From NCBI GenBank assembly GCA_039704465.1, contig JASFAU010000004.1, positions 868,001-932,000 on the forward strand: a stretch of DNA of 64,000 nucleotides. Direction: 5' to 3'. Origin of the DNA: Plasmodiophora brassicae. Taxonomy: Eukaryota > Endomyxa > Phytomyxea > Plasmodiophorida > Plasmodiophoridae. The position numbers and the translations under genes were made by a program. Every line of letters starts with the position of its first letter. Position 1 is the first letter of the stretch. Positions 44,001 through 55,036 of the stretch are shown piece after piece. Under the pieces are notes generated by a model. It saw only the letters and a program-made list of their open reading frames with translations, was not told where the DNA came from and made no database searches.

Positions 44001-45331
44001 ATGGAGGAGGAGTTGGAACCGTCGCTGAGGAACATTATCGAGCAGGTCAGGGAGCCTGCGGCACGTTTGGGCGGAGGGGGCCGATGTGTTGACGTGGAGT
44101 GGTGACGGCTGCAGGATACGCTGAAATGGATATTTGTCGGCGGGAAGGGCGGCGTCGGCAAGACGACGAGCTCGTGCGCGCTGGCGGTTCAGCTGGCGAA
44201 AGTCAGGGAGAGCGTTCTGATTATATCGACTGACCCGGCCCATAACCTCAGTGATGCGTTCGGGCAGCAGTTCTCGAAGACGGTCAGTTTGAGGACGTTG
44301 CATGAGGGCGAGCTGTGCCGCTGCTCATCCGTTTGCCCTGGCAGGTCACACCTGTACAAGGTTTCAACAACCTGTTCGCGATGGAGATCGACCCCACTGT
44401 GGAACTGGATGACAACGATGTGCTGGGCGTTGCGGGTGCCAACATGAGCCTGATCTCAGATATGTCAGCTGCTGCTCTCCCGTACCTTGCCAACGACGCG
44501 ATACTGAATGACGCCCTATGTGCAGCGTGTCGTCGGTTCCAGGCATTGACGAGGCTATGTCGTTTGCCGAACTGATGAAGCAGGTTCAGAGCATGTCGTA
44601 CAGCGTTATCGTATTCGATACCGCCCCGACCGGTACGACGTTGGGCATGCGAATATGGGCGCAGCCCTAACAGATAGGTTTCAGGTCATACTCTGCGACT
44701 GCTGTCGTTCCCGTCCATATTGGAAAAGGCTCTTAACAAAGTCATGTCGCTCAAGGATCGGTTTTCCGGATTGTTTGCCCAATTGTCCACAATGGTCGGG
44801 TCGGCGGGCTCCGTCTCGCAGGAGCAGATCATGTACGCAAAGTTAACGTGCGTTGCGCTCGGTCGTTTGATGACAATTGCTCCCTGGATGCCAGATCGAA
44901 ACTCGAATCGGCGAAGTCCGTCATCGAGAAAGTGAACGCACAGTTCAAGGATGACGATTTGACAACGTTTGTCTGTGTCTGCATTCCCGAGTTCCTGTCC
45001 CTTTTCGAGACCGAACGCCTCGTGCAGGAGCTGGCCAAGTACGGCATCGATACGCACAACATCATCGTAAATCAGGTCCGGTGCCTGGGTGCGAATGATT
45101 GGTCCTCGACCTTCTGAGTATCCGCAGGTTCTGTTTATCTCCAGCAAGGACACATGTGCGAAGTGCAACGCTCGTGTGCGCATGCAGAAGAAGTATCGAG
45201 ATCAGATCGCCGATCTCTATGCTGACTTCCACGTCACGACAATGCCGCTCCTTGACGAGGAAGTTCGTGGCCCTGAACGCCTGCTTGAGTTCTCCAGCAA
45301 CATGTTTACTCCGTACCAGCCCCCTGCATGA
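44001..45331 (+). CDS. GET3: GET3/TRC40 (ASNA1) ATPase for tail-anchored proteins
   Basis: Seven exons as read: 44001-44045, 44115-44282, 44345-44481, 44526-44632, 44685-44832, 44895-45075, 45128-45331; 329 aa. Deviant Walker A loop [15 protein letters not shown], switch [27 protein letters not shown] (switch II, split by an intron), [19 protein letters not shown] and the zinc-binding CAKC. The C-terminus [12 protein letters not shown]…PY is as in other GET3. The dimer carries tail-anchored proteins to the ER. The first exon has 15 codons and the 44482-44525 intron only 44 nt. Confidence 0.95.
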
Positions 45332-45382
45332 ACGCTCGCTACAGTCCAAACGCGGCACATTACACTCTGAAGCGATGTTACC

Positions 45383-47197
45383 ATGTCTGCCTTGCTGCTG
45401 CCTGTAAGCGCGTTCTGGAACAATATGCGAACTGATAGCCAGATGGGCCCTGCATCACGTACACTGTCGATCGTGGCGAATCTGGACAGGTACGACCCAT
45501 CGTGGGCAAGGGAGCGCGCCCATCCAGTCATGGAGGATACCGGGGTGCCTCGCCACCCGTTCGACCGCATGATGCCAGGCACAGAGACTAAGACTGGAAT
45601 TGCTCAGTCATCGGCCCTTGAGGAGATCGCCGTCGTGGACGGGACGGCAATCCTCATTGCGGACGGGACGCCCCGGGACCCGGCCGAACCGGCGATGGAC
45701 CCCATCGACCTCGTCCACTACCGCACCATTGGCAACTACGTCGTTGGCCAGGTGCTCGGATGTGGAACGTTCGGCGAGTCAGTGCCCACAATCGATCAGC
45801 CCGTTGTTCGATAACGCCGACAAATCGTGCCTTCAGGGTGCGGCTCGGTCGGAACCAGGCTACTGGGGACTACGTAGCCGTGAAGATCGTCGACCGAGCT
45901 CACACGGACGGTCGCTGTGCGACCAATGAGGTGGGCCATCATTGCCTGCCGTCGCTGGCCATGGGTAAACGGAGGCGCGCCGATGGTTCAGATCTCGATC
46001 CTCCGCCTGCTGAACCACGAGCACATCGCCAAACTGCTCGACGTCGTCCACGATGCGCCCCTGTCGGCGACGTTCTGCCGATACTGTGCGTGCACAGAAT
46101 ACTATCCAGCACGGCTGACCGGCGAATGTCGGACGTGCAGTACGTCGGCGCCCACCTGCTGCCCACCGCGGCTGTCTCTGACGGAGATGCAGGCCCGCAC
46201 CATTTCCGGGACCACTGCCGCGTGGAGGAGGAGCGCGCCGTGACCATGATCGTGCAGGAGATCGGGGCGGGCGGCGACTTGTTCGCCAGCATCAGGGAGC
46301 GCGGCCCGTTCCCCGAACAGATCGCCCGGTTGTACTTCACGCAAATGTGCCAGGCCGTCCTGTACTGCCATCAGAACGGGGTCGTCCACCGGTACGTTGC
46401 CGCGGTTCGGGCGCCCGGTTGTCGCCCCCGCCCGCCCTGATGACAGTCACGCCCAGAGATCTACGTCCCGAGAACATGGTCCTGGATCGCGACCACAACC
46501 TGAAGATCATCGACTTTGGCATTGCTGCCGTCCTGACGGACGGTCGCCCACCCGACCCCGTCCTGGTCAAGACCAAGGAGAACGACTTCTGCCCAACGCT
46601 GTACGCTGCTCCAGAACTATTCGACCGTCGACGACATGTCGTGCACGGCCAGCCGACCGACGTCTGGTCTGCCGCCGTTGTCCTATTCATCATGCTGTCA
46701 GGTCAGTCGCCATAGCGGGTCTACCAGGCACGTGCGCTGACCGGCCGGGGGTGCCAGGTCGGCCGCCGTTTCGTCGGCCGCTTCATAGAACCGTGGACGA
46801 TAACCACAGGCGATGCGAGCACTTCCGAAGCCTGCAGGCGGGGAACTATCCCAGTTGCATATCAGCGCAAGCCAGGGACCTGCTAGCGTCGATGTTTGCT
46901 GTGGACCCGACGGCCAGGCCGGACATGCAGGCCGTCCTGGGTCACGCCTGGGTTGCGGACGGGCCGGTTCCCACTGCCAAACAGCTGAGCACCTACATGA
47001 CTGCTAGGAGGCAATCGCCAAAGACTCCAAGAGACGCCGACCTGGTCAGACACACCCGCAACACGAAATGGCTCCCTGGATGCTCATGTTGCATGTTGCA
47101 GGCTGGGCATGAAGATGAGAAGGTGTCGCACATCCCGACGCCTGCGGCGCCTGCCGGCGCCGATAACGATTCCGAACGCATACGACCCGAATCCTAA
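45383..47197 (+). CDS. SNF1/CAMK-like Ser/Thr protein kinase
   Basis: Exons as read: 45383-45777, 45837-45930, 45992-~46042, ~46141-46391, 46457-46701, 46758-47197; about 491 aa. A ~110-residue N-terminal extension precedes the kinase: glycine loop VLGCGTFGEVRLG, VAVKIV (ATP Lys), NEISILRLLNHEHIAKLL, catalytic VVHRDLRPENMVLD, IIDFGIA (DFG), AAPELF (APE) and DVWSAAVVLFIMLSG. The tail after LGHAWVADG is basic and unassigned. NEISILRLLNH and the order of motifs recall AMPK/SNF1 and CAMKL kinases. Odd: HRDLRPEN instead of HRDLKPEN, and ~25 extra residues between β4 and β5. The exon 3/4 boundary is a guess, and no activation-loop Thr alignment was possible. Confidence 0.75.
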
Positions 47198-47421
47198 ACC
47201 TTCATCTGGATACACAATGGCAATCGTCAACGAGGGTCTGCGTGCCCCTTATCCGAGTCTCTGGCAGGTCTGCCGAACGAATGGTCTACTCCACGTGGCT
47301 TTACATGGGCTGGCCCAGGACCCGTTGGCATCCGTCCGTTGCAATAACTATTTGTTCGTACGACGGGGGCTGATGTATTGGCGAACGTTTGCATAAACGA
47401 ATGGACACTCGTGGGCTGCTC

Positions 47422-48804
47422 CTAGCCGAACAGGTTTAGACCGTCCAGGAAAATCGTGCTTATCGATGGGGCACCCGGCTGCTGCGACATGCTGACCTGT
47501 CTCAGCTTCCTGATCGTTGCCAGGTTGGCGTTCCAGAACGATTTCGCTTCGTATGGCAGGTTGTGCTTCTCGACCAGGGCCCGCAGTCGTGCTTGGGCCG
47601 TCCGCAGGTTGTGCCGAGGCAACCGAGGCCATAGGTGATGCTCGACCTGGAATTGCAGGCCGCCATGGAGCCAGTCCATATACGGTGAACACGACACGTT
47701 CATCGAGTGCCGTAGCTGCGTCAGCACGAAGCCGTTGTCGTGCTCTGTATACGTGACGCCTGCGTATGTCGGCATGGAGAAGTGCGACAACGTAATCTGG
47801 ACGTGTAGCAGGCCGGCAAGCGCGTGCGACACGAGGACGAACACGAGCCGGGATGGCCAGGTGCGCACGTGCATTATCAGGGCAATGTGCCAGACCCAGA
47901 ACAGGACCAGAGACGCTTGCTGGACCGACCGGTGCCAGACGATTTCGGGCGCTTTGTATGGGCCCATTGCGAATACGTACAGCAACGACTGGGCGTACAG
48001 GTTGAAACGGGCAACCGCCATAACCGGGTAGTACAACCAGTGCTGGTATCGACAGAGGCACCGCGCTAGCGCGTTCAGCGGTAGTATCCGAGAGTAGAAC
48101 GTCGAGTAGACCGGTTCAGAGAGGTACCGATCCGTAACAGCAAACACGGGCAGGTGCTGGATGTCAGGGTCGTTCTCGACCGAATTGGTGACGATGTGGT
48201 GGACATTGTGCGAGCGCTTCCACCAACCCAGACTGATACCGCCAAGAAGGTTCCCGCATACCATGCCGATCATCGTGTCAGCGTCCCTTACATGCGACAC
48301 GGAACAGTGGCCCAGGTCGTGCCCAATGAACGCAATCTGCTGCCAGAACAGGCCGAGGCCCATGCCGGACAGCACCGGGTGCGCGTCGCGTACAACCGCC
48401 CAGACAACGAGGGCAAGCAGCACCAGCAGCGATGTCATCTTCATAACGTAGTACATGGGATCGGTGCTGAACAGTCCTTCGGCAACGAATTGCGCGGTGA
48501 GCTCCCGGAAATCGACTTCGAGCTCGGAGGGGCACGCATCCGACAGCGTCCCGTACTCGAAAACGTGTAGGTACCGCTTGCGAACGTCAACGGGATGCGT
48601 GCTGGTGAAGACATCGGTGGCGTCACGGCCGCGCATCAGCCTGATGGGAAGTCGTCCACCGGGATGCCGATCCACCCAGGTCGTTAGGTCATAGACGCGC
48701 TCGCCTATGATGACCAGGTCCCGGTCGACCCGTGCCGATTCCGTCAGCACCTCCGCCCGAGTCAGCACGCGCATCGACGCCTTCGCGTCCGACCTGGGCG
48801 ACAT
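47422..48804 (-). CDS. Cytochrome b5-fused front-end fatty acid desaturase
   Basis: A 460-aa single-exon frame from ATG 48804 (an upstream TTG frame is rejected). The N-terminal cytochrome b5 domain has the haem motif WVDRHPGG. Three His boxes follow in order: HDLGH, HNVHH and QVEHH (third box with Gln, as in front-end Δ4/Δ5/Δ6/Δ8 enzymes), with hydrophobic segments between. The enzyme inserts a double bond near the carboxyl or sphingoid end, using electrons from its own b5 domain, in the ER membrane. The exact regioselectivity cannot be read from sequence. The 224 bp between it and the kinase stop hold no gene. Confidence 0.93.
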   Translation of the reverse strand: MSPRSDAKASMRVLTRAEVLTESARVDRDLVIIGERVYDLTTWVDRHPGGRLPIRLMRGRDATDVFTSTHPVDVRKRYLHVFEYGTLSDACPSELEVDFRELTAQFVAEGLFSTDPMYYVMKMTSLLVLLALVVWAVVRDAHPVLSGMGLGLFWQQIAFIGHDLGHCSVSHVRDADTMIGMVCGNLLGGISLGWWKRSHNVHHIVTNSVENDPDIQHLPVFAVTDRYLSEPVYSTFYSRILPLNALARCLCRYQHWLYYPVMAVARFNLYAQSLLYVFAMGPYKAPEIVWHRSVQQASLVLFWVWHIALIMHVRTWPSRLVFVLVSHALAGLLHVQITLSHFSMPTYAGVTYTEHDNGFVLTQLRHSMNVSCSPYMDWLHGGLQFQVEHHLWPRLPRHNLRTAQARLRALVEKHNLPYEAKSFWNANLATIRKLRQVSMSQQPGAPSISTIFLDGLNLFG

Positions 48805-49106
48805 ACAGACGGCGGGTCCGCCCTGACCGACACGACACGTCGTCGTACCGGGCGAAACTCGAAATAGGTCGCGCGACGGAGCTAAAATCGTCAATGCAGG
48901 TCGCGGACACCGTGATGGGCAGGCAACGTGGCCGAACGACGCGGCAGACCGTCAATACAGAACCGCACCACCAGGCCGGCCATATTGCCCAACCGAGCCG
49001 AACGCGACCAGGCGATCTCCAGCGATATCGCATTCACTACCGTTGTCAGCGGGTCGGACCAAGTTTTGATCCGCATTACCACGTGGCTCTTGAACAGGTA
49101 TATGCT
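48805..49106. other. Intergenic, no gene seen
   Basis: About 300 bp upstream of the desaturase and downstream of the IMP1 stop. Short frames only. Confidence 0.4.
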
Positions 49107-49823
49107 TCATAAATAATGGGATGGGGGCTGACGGCTATTGTTCGGCAGTAGATGGATCACCGGTAGCGTCCAGCGTTCTACGGAATGGGCCCATTTCGTA
49201 GAACGGCCACAGCTGCGACACGACGCCATGAGACCAATGGGGAAGCATGTGCGAGCGCGACCCACTTTGAACATCACGCGCCCTTTGACGAGGGCCAACG
49301 GGACAGGGCCGTAGTCGCGAGAATCGACCGAGTCGGCCGGGTTGTCGCCTTGCAGAAATATGTGCCCAGGCGGGACATGGACGGTCACGGGCGCTCCCTC
49401 CCAGAAACCTCCCCGCCGCGTATACGAGACGGTCTCCCCTGGCATGCCCACAATCCTCTTGACAATAATCTTGTCCATCGATCGAGGACTCCCACAGACT
49501 ACGATGTCGCCTTTTCGCAGGCGACCGAATTTGGGCGACAGTGCATCACAGAGAACGACGTCCCCCTGGAGACCCAGATTCAATTAACATTGCGCAACGC
49601 AGTGTGTCTTACCGTTGCCATACCCTGAGATTCAACGTCGGCAGCATAGATGGCCCTGATGACTGCGGAGGACATTATCGTCACATCAGCCAGTGACATC
49701 GTCACGCGGCGCGAGACCTACCGCAGACAGGAACGCAACGTGATTGTTAAACGCGTAGAACGCTACGCCTGCCTTGCAGCCCCACTCGAGGAACGCGCCG
49801 AGGCCGGCGACGCGCGACGCCAT
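49107..49823 (-). CDS. IMMP1L: Mitochondrial inner-membrane peptidase subunit 1 (IMP1-like)
   Basis: Exons on the minus strand: 49823-49722, 49662-49624, 49565-49107; 199 aa. The 34-residue first exon provides the membrane anchor (AGVAFYAFNNHVAFLSA). A 39-nt micro-exon encodes SSGPSMLPTLNLR with the catalytic Ser. The last exon has GDIVVCGSPRS, the catalytic Lys in IVKRIVGMPGE, and GHIFLQGDNPADSVDSRDYG, the signal-peptidase box. It cleaves sorting signals from proteins sent to the intermembrane space. The C-terminal ~50 residues beyond GRVMFKV look unlike the family and may reflect a missed intron. Divergent from the GPALPP gene, 100 bp apart. Confidence 0.88.
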
Positions 49824-49923
49824 CTCCAGTGACTGAGGGCGACGTTTCGACCTTCGTCGAGCACGAACGGTGACGCGGACCGGTGCGCGGATAATTACTG
49901 CGTGACTGTGCGGCTGCAGACTG

Positions 49924-51052
49924 ATGGGCAAGCGCAGCGCCGAAGACAAGGACGAGCGCAGACGGCGCAAGGACGAGAAACGGGCGCGCAAGGAGGAGCG
50001 TAGGCGTGCGCAGCAGGATGAAACTCCTGCCGTGAATGAGAAGGTGAATGTTCCCCTGGGCAGAGATTCGGGGGGGGCGGACGGTGATGGGTGCGTCGTC
50101 GTAGGATGCGGCATCGATCGTGTCGACGCTGGTGGATGTGTATCCCACCGCACGCGACGAGCTGCGAGCGCTGTTTGAGGTAATTGACTCCGGCGAGCCT
50201 GTCGATATTCAAGGCATCGAGCAGGATCTGGTGCGCGAGAGCCTGTCGCTGCTGTTCACTTGTGTTCGATTGGAACGCCAGGGTCAGTCGTTCGTTCGAG
50301 GCCAGACGACGCCGAAACTCTGTGGTTTATTTGCCGAAGCGCTTTCCTCTGTCGAGCCGTCGGCTGCTGACGATCATATGAAGGCTGATAGACGTGTCAT
50401 CGGCCCTCAACTGCCGACCTCTGCCGATATACCAACTGGAACGGACGACAACAACCATATCATCGATTCTGATGACGAAGAGTTTGGCCCGTCCTTGACA
50501 GCGCCGCCCATTCCGCGAGCACCGACAACAGTGGAAGTGGAACCGGTGGCCAGCCAACGCGAATCATGGATGACAGCGCTGCCTGAAGACCGGGCCGGAG
50601 TATCCTCTGCTGATGCCATGGCCGCACGAAAGTTTACTCGTAAAGGCATCAGTGACGTAAGTACTTGTTGGCAAATCACGCGACCTCCCTCATTAATGTC
50701 ACTTGCACAGCTGGGTGATCGCTCAGTGTGGACGGATTCGGCTGCAGAGAGGCAGCGTAAGTTTGAAGAGCGGCTGCAGCGTAAATCGCAGAAAGCCCCG
50801 AACAAGGCTGGTTCCTCGAAATCCAAACCTGCGGCTCCTGTCCCTACCGATTCCTCGAGGCCCTCGTTGTTAGCGCAGCACCAAAGCCTCAAGTCGGCCG
50901 CTCAACCAGAACGTCGAGCAGCCGACAATCCTGTTTGGGATCGCGAGCGAGACCTCGTAGGAGGCGGGCAAATTACGGGAAGGAAGTTTCACGACATGGT
51001 ATCGCAAGCGAAGCAGCTCGGGTCCCGGTTCTCCAGCTCCAGCACGCTGTGA
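49924..51052 (+). CDS. GPALPP1: GPALPP/DUF3752-type nuclear protein
   Basis: Exons as read: 49924-50043, 50105-50656, 50711-51052; 337 aa. A highly charged N-terminal helix (KDERRRRKDEKRARKEERRR) is followed by a helical region (IVSTLVDVYPTARDELRALF). Then a GPALPP-like motif (RVIGPQLP; FGPSLTAPP), the conserved RESWMTALPE, and a C-terminal SVWTDSAAERQRKFEERLQR. These are the landmarks of DUF3752/GPALPP proteins, thought to act in RNA processing. The second intron (GTAAGT…GCACAG) is 54 nt without an in-frame stop, so the unspliced frame reads through it. Confidence 0.72.
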
Positions 51053-51088
51053 CATAACTTATATACGCGCATGCATGCGCATGTCGTT

Positions 51089-51964
51089 TTATGGGCACTT
51101 GGGCGCAGGCAGCTTGATATGGATTCCACCTGGCGCGTAGGGCATCCCTTCGCAGGCCGACTTGGCGCTGCTGCGCTCGAGACGTTTTAGGATCGGCGCG
51201 AACGTCCGTATGGTTGGTCGCCGCATAGGCAGACCGTAGAGGTAGTGGGATCGCGGCGGCGCCGGGCATGACTTCTGCCTCTGCATGGACGATCCCTCCT
51301 TCTCCAGCGGGCCGACACCTGAACCATCGTGTCACTTTCGTACTCGGGGGCAAACCGACATCGCGCTAACCTGGCACCGTCGAAGGGCAACGTGGTCTGA
51401 CATGCCGGGGCACGGCTAAACGTTCCCAGAACGGTGTCGCAGCCTGGCGACCGATCTGCGCTTCGCTTGAGGTTGCCATCGCGTGCTCTCCGTTCGGGGT
51501 CCCAGCGAATGGCGACATCGCTGGCTGACGATTCGATGGCCCGGCCGACCCAAGGCCTTTCCTGGTCGGGCGCTGGGTTACGTCCTGGCCGTATGCATTC
51601 ATGATCTGTTATTCCCTTCAAGTCAGTCCGAATGATGCAGAGGCCCCGGCACGCGCGGCATCACCTCGTTCAGGCTCGCCGCTCTACAAGACGAAGCAGA
51701 CTGCACACGACCGCGATCGAGGACGTTATGCGGTTTCGCGGGAGGCGGCCGTTCGCCGTCCTCGCCGGCCATCGACGGGAGCAGCGTCCGCGGCTTTGAC
51801 CGGGATCGAACCCGGCCCTGCCTGGCGTTGTTACGGAACCCCTTCATTGCGCTCTGATTGTATATCGCGACCGCTGGCAGGAACGAACTATTGTGCCATC
51901 GGAAACTGTTCGAGCAGGTCAACCTTGTCGCGGCCGGCCCACCCGGGGCCGACGGCGTCGCCAT
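51089..51964 (-). CDS. Unknown protein family, copy 1 (paralog of 55037-55856)
   Basis: Exons on the minus strand: 51964-51665, 51605-51371, 51318-51089; 254 aa. Shared with copy 2, in the same order: NSFRWHNSSFLPAVAIYNQS, a short RVQSAS, GLGSAG, WERLAVPRHV … PSTVPG, CPAPPRSHYLYGLPMRRP with RTFAPILK, and the C-terminal GGIHIKLP. The part before SFRW and the linkers differ, so this is an old duplication. The intron after STVPG (51319-51370) is absent from copy 2. Short conserved Pro/Tyr/Arg blocks in disordered sequence recall microtubule-associated ciliary proteins, but I recognise no family. Confidence 0.6.
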
Positions 51965-52177
51965 CCAGCCTGCGAATCAACGCAGGTACCGCGTCCCGAT
52001 CTCTCCAGCAATCTGAATCTTCCGAATCCAGGCACTGCCATAGTACATTCGTAGGAACCACGTCCCATCGGCGTCGGACAGCACAGCAGCGTACAAGAAG
52101 TTCCTCGACCGTCCCATGGCGATTCATCGCGGGCACGTCCGAGACTCGCGGTGGTCAACTCCGTGCGAGAGCCGGCC

Positions 52178-52844
52178 ATGGACGACATCGACATTGTCGA
52201 AGATGACGTCGTCGCCGGCGAGGGTGTCGATCCGGCGATGGCGGCCGAGGAGGCGGGGACGGAGCCGCTCCCGGCCAAGGTCAGGAAGCCGAGGCTGACG
52301 TTTGGGTCGCAGATGCTGCTGGACCCGGACCGGGGCCTGCCGTTCCTGTTGCGGGAAGGCCGCCAGGTCCGGTTCCATGGCAAGGGGCATGAAGCGCGGG
52401 ACCTGACGCGCCTGATGCGACTCTACCGGGATTGGGCCAAACAGGTAATGGCTGCCCTCTGGCGTATCGGGTGACGAGATTCACATGCATCATGCGCTAC
52501 AGCTGTTCCCGAAGTTGTCGTTCGAGGCCCTGATTGACAGGATTGCCAAGCTCGGCAGCTCTCACGATGTGAATGCGTTCATCGCCGAAGAACGCGAACG
52601 CCAGTTAATGTCCCGTGTTGAGTACCACCGCGGCCTACGAGGCGACGATAACGGTGCCGGACGTGACGACTACATTGTCGACTCCGAGCGCGTCGCCTCC
52701 AAGCGGAATCGGCGCCGTGACGACCTTGCTGATGATGGCGGCGACGAACGTAATGCATGCGCAGAGGGCGACGATATCAGAGATGAATTCGACCCAGATG
52801 ATGAGGGCGAGCTCATGGCATTGCTTGACGAACAGCAGCAATAG
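52178..52844 (+). CDS. TIPIN: TIPIN/Csm3/Swi3 replication-fork protection factor
   Basis: Exons 52178-52444 and 52503-52844; 202 aa. The Swi3 domain reads PRLTFGSQMLLDPDRGLPFL, FHGKGHEARDLTRLMRLYRD-WAKQ and, across the intron, LFPKLSFEALIDRIAKLGSS, as in TIPIN. The acidic tail ends ELMALLDEQQQ. It pairs with Timeless/Tof1 to stabilise stalled replication forks. The phase-0 intron is essential for the WAKQLFPKLSF junction. The preceding 210 bp separate it from the divergent copy-1 gene. Confidence 0.9.
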
Positions 52845-53051
52845 ACGCATGGTCGAGTGTGCACACGAATTCTGCCAATGCCTGTATGGTAACAAGTCCT
52901 CCGAAAGTATATATCTTATGTGTTGCTACTTCCAAGCTCTCTAATAGGAGTCGTAGCTTGTTGGATCCGAAAGGTAAACGTAACCGCCATTGTAGCGAAC
53001 GAACGACCCTGTGATGGAAAGTCGGACACATAGAGTAGGGTAGGCAGCAGG

Positions 53052-54859
53052 CTACGACAGGCTTTTAATGATGCCTGACACGACAATTTTCTGAAACATG
53101 GCACTGCTCTTTTCCGCATCCTCTTTGGACTGTCGCGTATTCTCATCAGGGGTTGTCGTGTCTTCATCACCAATCTCGTCATGGAACTTCTGCAACTCGC
53201 CACGTATCTCATCGAGCCCAATGTTAAACTGGTTCAGTAGCTTGTGAGCGTGTGTCGTTATGGCTGGCTCGCCAGCAGTCATGGCGAAACCGAGGACGAA
53301 GTCAACCATTTGCAGAGCAAACTCGGCTGTATCACATTACCGTTATCAGCGCATTCGTACCAGAAACAGACGGAGAGCCGCTAACCGTGATCACCATCCG
53401 AACTCTCTGCCGCCTCGCGAAACTGAAGATGTAGCTCGATGAGCCGGTCCACCTTCTCGCAATCTTTCTCCTGAAACATTGGGATTAGACCGGAGCGAAA
53501 TGACAGAAATCCATCGTCAGTACCGTAAACTTCGATAGAAGACGCTGATAGTGAAGATCGCTTGTTGACAGGAACAGATGGCCGATTATGGATACGATAC
53601 ACTCTGATGCCGGTATTATTGAAAGGCCATGCAGTCGTAGCGCTTCGCTAACCTTCTTCCTCTTCAGCCGACACCTTGTACTTGCGATGACGTTTCGATC
53701 GCCCACTCATGAACGCAGCGAACACCGCTTTCAGACCGCCAATATCAACCAGTTGACGACAGTTGGGAGGAGATCCTAGTGACCGATCAGCAACAGATTA
53801 GCAATGCGGCTAACTATCCATACGTTCAGTAGCTTGGGCCAGGATACTAAGAGCACCATGACGTAGAAGGAGCTTCTTCGATCTAGTCACAAGCCCCGTG
53901 AATTTATGAGTTACAGTACGGGAAGCACGCCGGATGGTATACCTGATGGCATCAATGCAGAAGTGGAGGCCGCCAGCATCGGCGAACGGTTCACGGAGGG
54001 ATGCTTCCAGCAACATTGACTGAACAGAAGATATAACATTCTCAACAAGCCCTCTCTCGTCTTCATCGGGTGCATCTTCTTTGATGTACGGCGCCAGAAT
54101 CGCCAACAACCGCCCCATCTGAGGGGCCATTGCGACTCGGACGGGGGTTTCACCACAAGTCAACAGGACAGCAACCAAGTCGGCGGCTGCAAATCGGTTC
54201 GCATCAGCATTTCCTCCCTGTCGCGCCTTACTGACACGGTTCAGAGCGAGGTCGACAATTCGGGTCCCTTCGACAAGTTTAGCGGCAGTGCTGTAATCGG
54301 CTTCGACCATCGACTCAAACATGGAATACAGGAGGCCGACGGCTTCCCGGTCGTCCTCCTGGGACTCGTCGAACCTTTCGATCGTGTCCACCAATGCCGG
54401 CAGCCCGCCCGACTTGACGATGCCCTCGATAACAACGCGAAGATGGCCCTCTTCCTCGGCGGTTTCAACGTCGAACAGATCGTGGAACAGCTTAACGATC
54501 CCGATAACAATGTCGACGTTCTCGTGCATCAGCAGGGACAGGCAGGAATCCAACGACGATAACCGTACGAATTCTGTGTACGACGACGGGTCATTGGACA
54601 AAGCGGCACCAAGTGCCTCGATCTCGGCGTCGAGACGTATCTCAGAATCCATGAACCGCTGGGGTTCATTCGCAAACCTCAACCGCATCTCCTGGTTCCT
54701 CGTGATCGCTTTCTCCAGGCGCAGGATCACGTGCCGAATGCCTTTCTCGGACTCACGCCCATCATCAGCACCGTCATCAGTGAGCAGATCCTGGATTTCA
54801 GCACTGCCCGACGCGCGATCTAACGCCTCGGACAGCTTCCTCTTCGTCCCCGTCTGCAT
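53052..54859 (-). CDS. CTNNBL1: β-catenin-like protein 1 (CTNNBL1), spliceosome-associated
   Basis: Exons on the minus strand: 54859-53824, 53775-53653, 53603-53524, 53470-53395, 53326-53052; 529 aa. The N-terminal RHVILRLEKAITRNQEMRLR is the family signature. Armadillo-type helices follow (SCLSLLMHENVDIVIGIVKL; AADLVAVLLTCGETPVRVAM). The later exons give LVDIGGLKAVFAAFM, ECIVSIIGHLFL, SKFTEKDCEKVDRLIELHLQ and FALQMVDFVLGFAM, all collinear with CTNNBL1. It binds CDC5L/PRP19 complex partners. Exons 2-5 are 76-275 nt and would look like scattered fragments without splicing. ATG 54859 replaces a TTG further upstream. Confidence 0.92.
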
Positions 54860-55036
54860 CACGACTGGGCCGAGCTGCAACCCAATGCCACGGAGTGCGC
54901 TTCACTGACCTACGTAGCCTCTTTTACGGTAGCAATCGGGCGGTGTACCCGATCATAGGTCGACTAAGGCGGTCCACTAGCGACATTTGGTCATCGGTCG
55001 CGGGCGTATCATGGAGTAGCAGCAGCAGCCAAGGTG

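Noticed and set aside
51785..51815. tRNA-like B box (GGTTCGATCCCGG on the minus strand)
   Set aside because: No A box at the right distance and no cloverleaf stems could be folded around it; it lies inside a coding exon of the duplicated family.
51601..51964. Two separate small genes in each duplicated copy (for example 51623-51964 and 51089-51602)
   Set aside because: Only 20-30 bp separate them in both copies. A phase-compatible 49-59 nt intron removes the intervening stop in each, so one spliced gene is the better reading.
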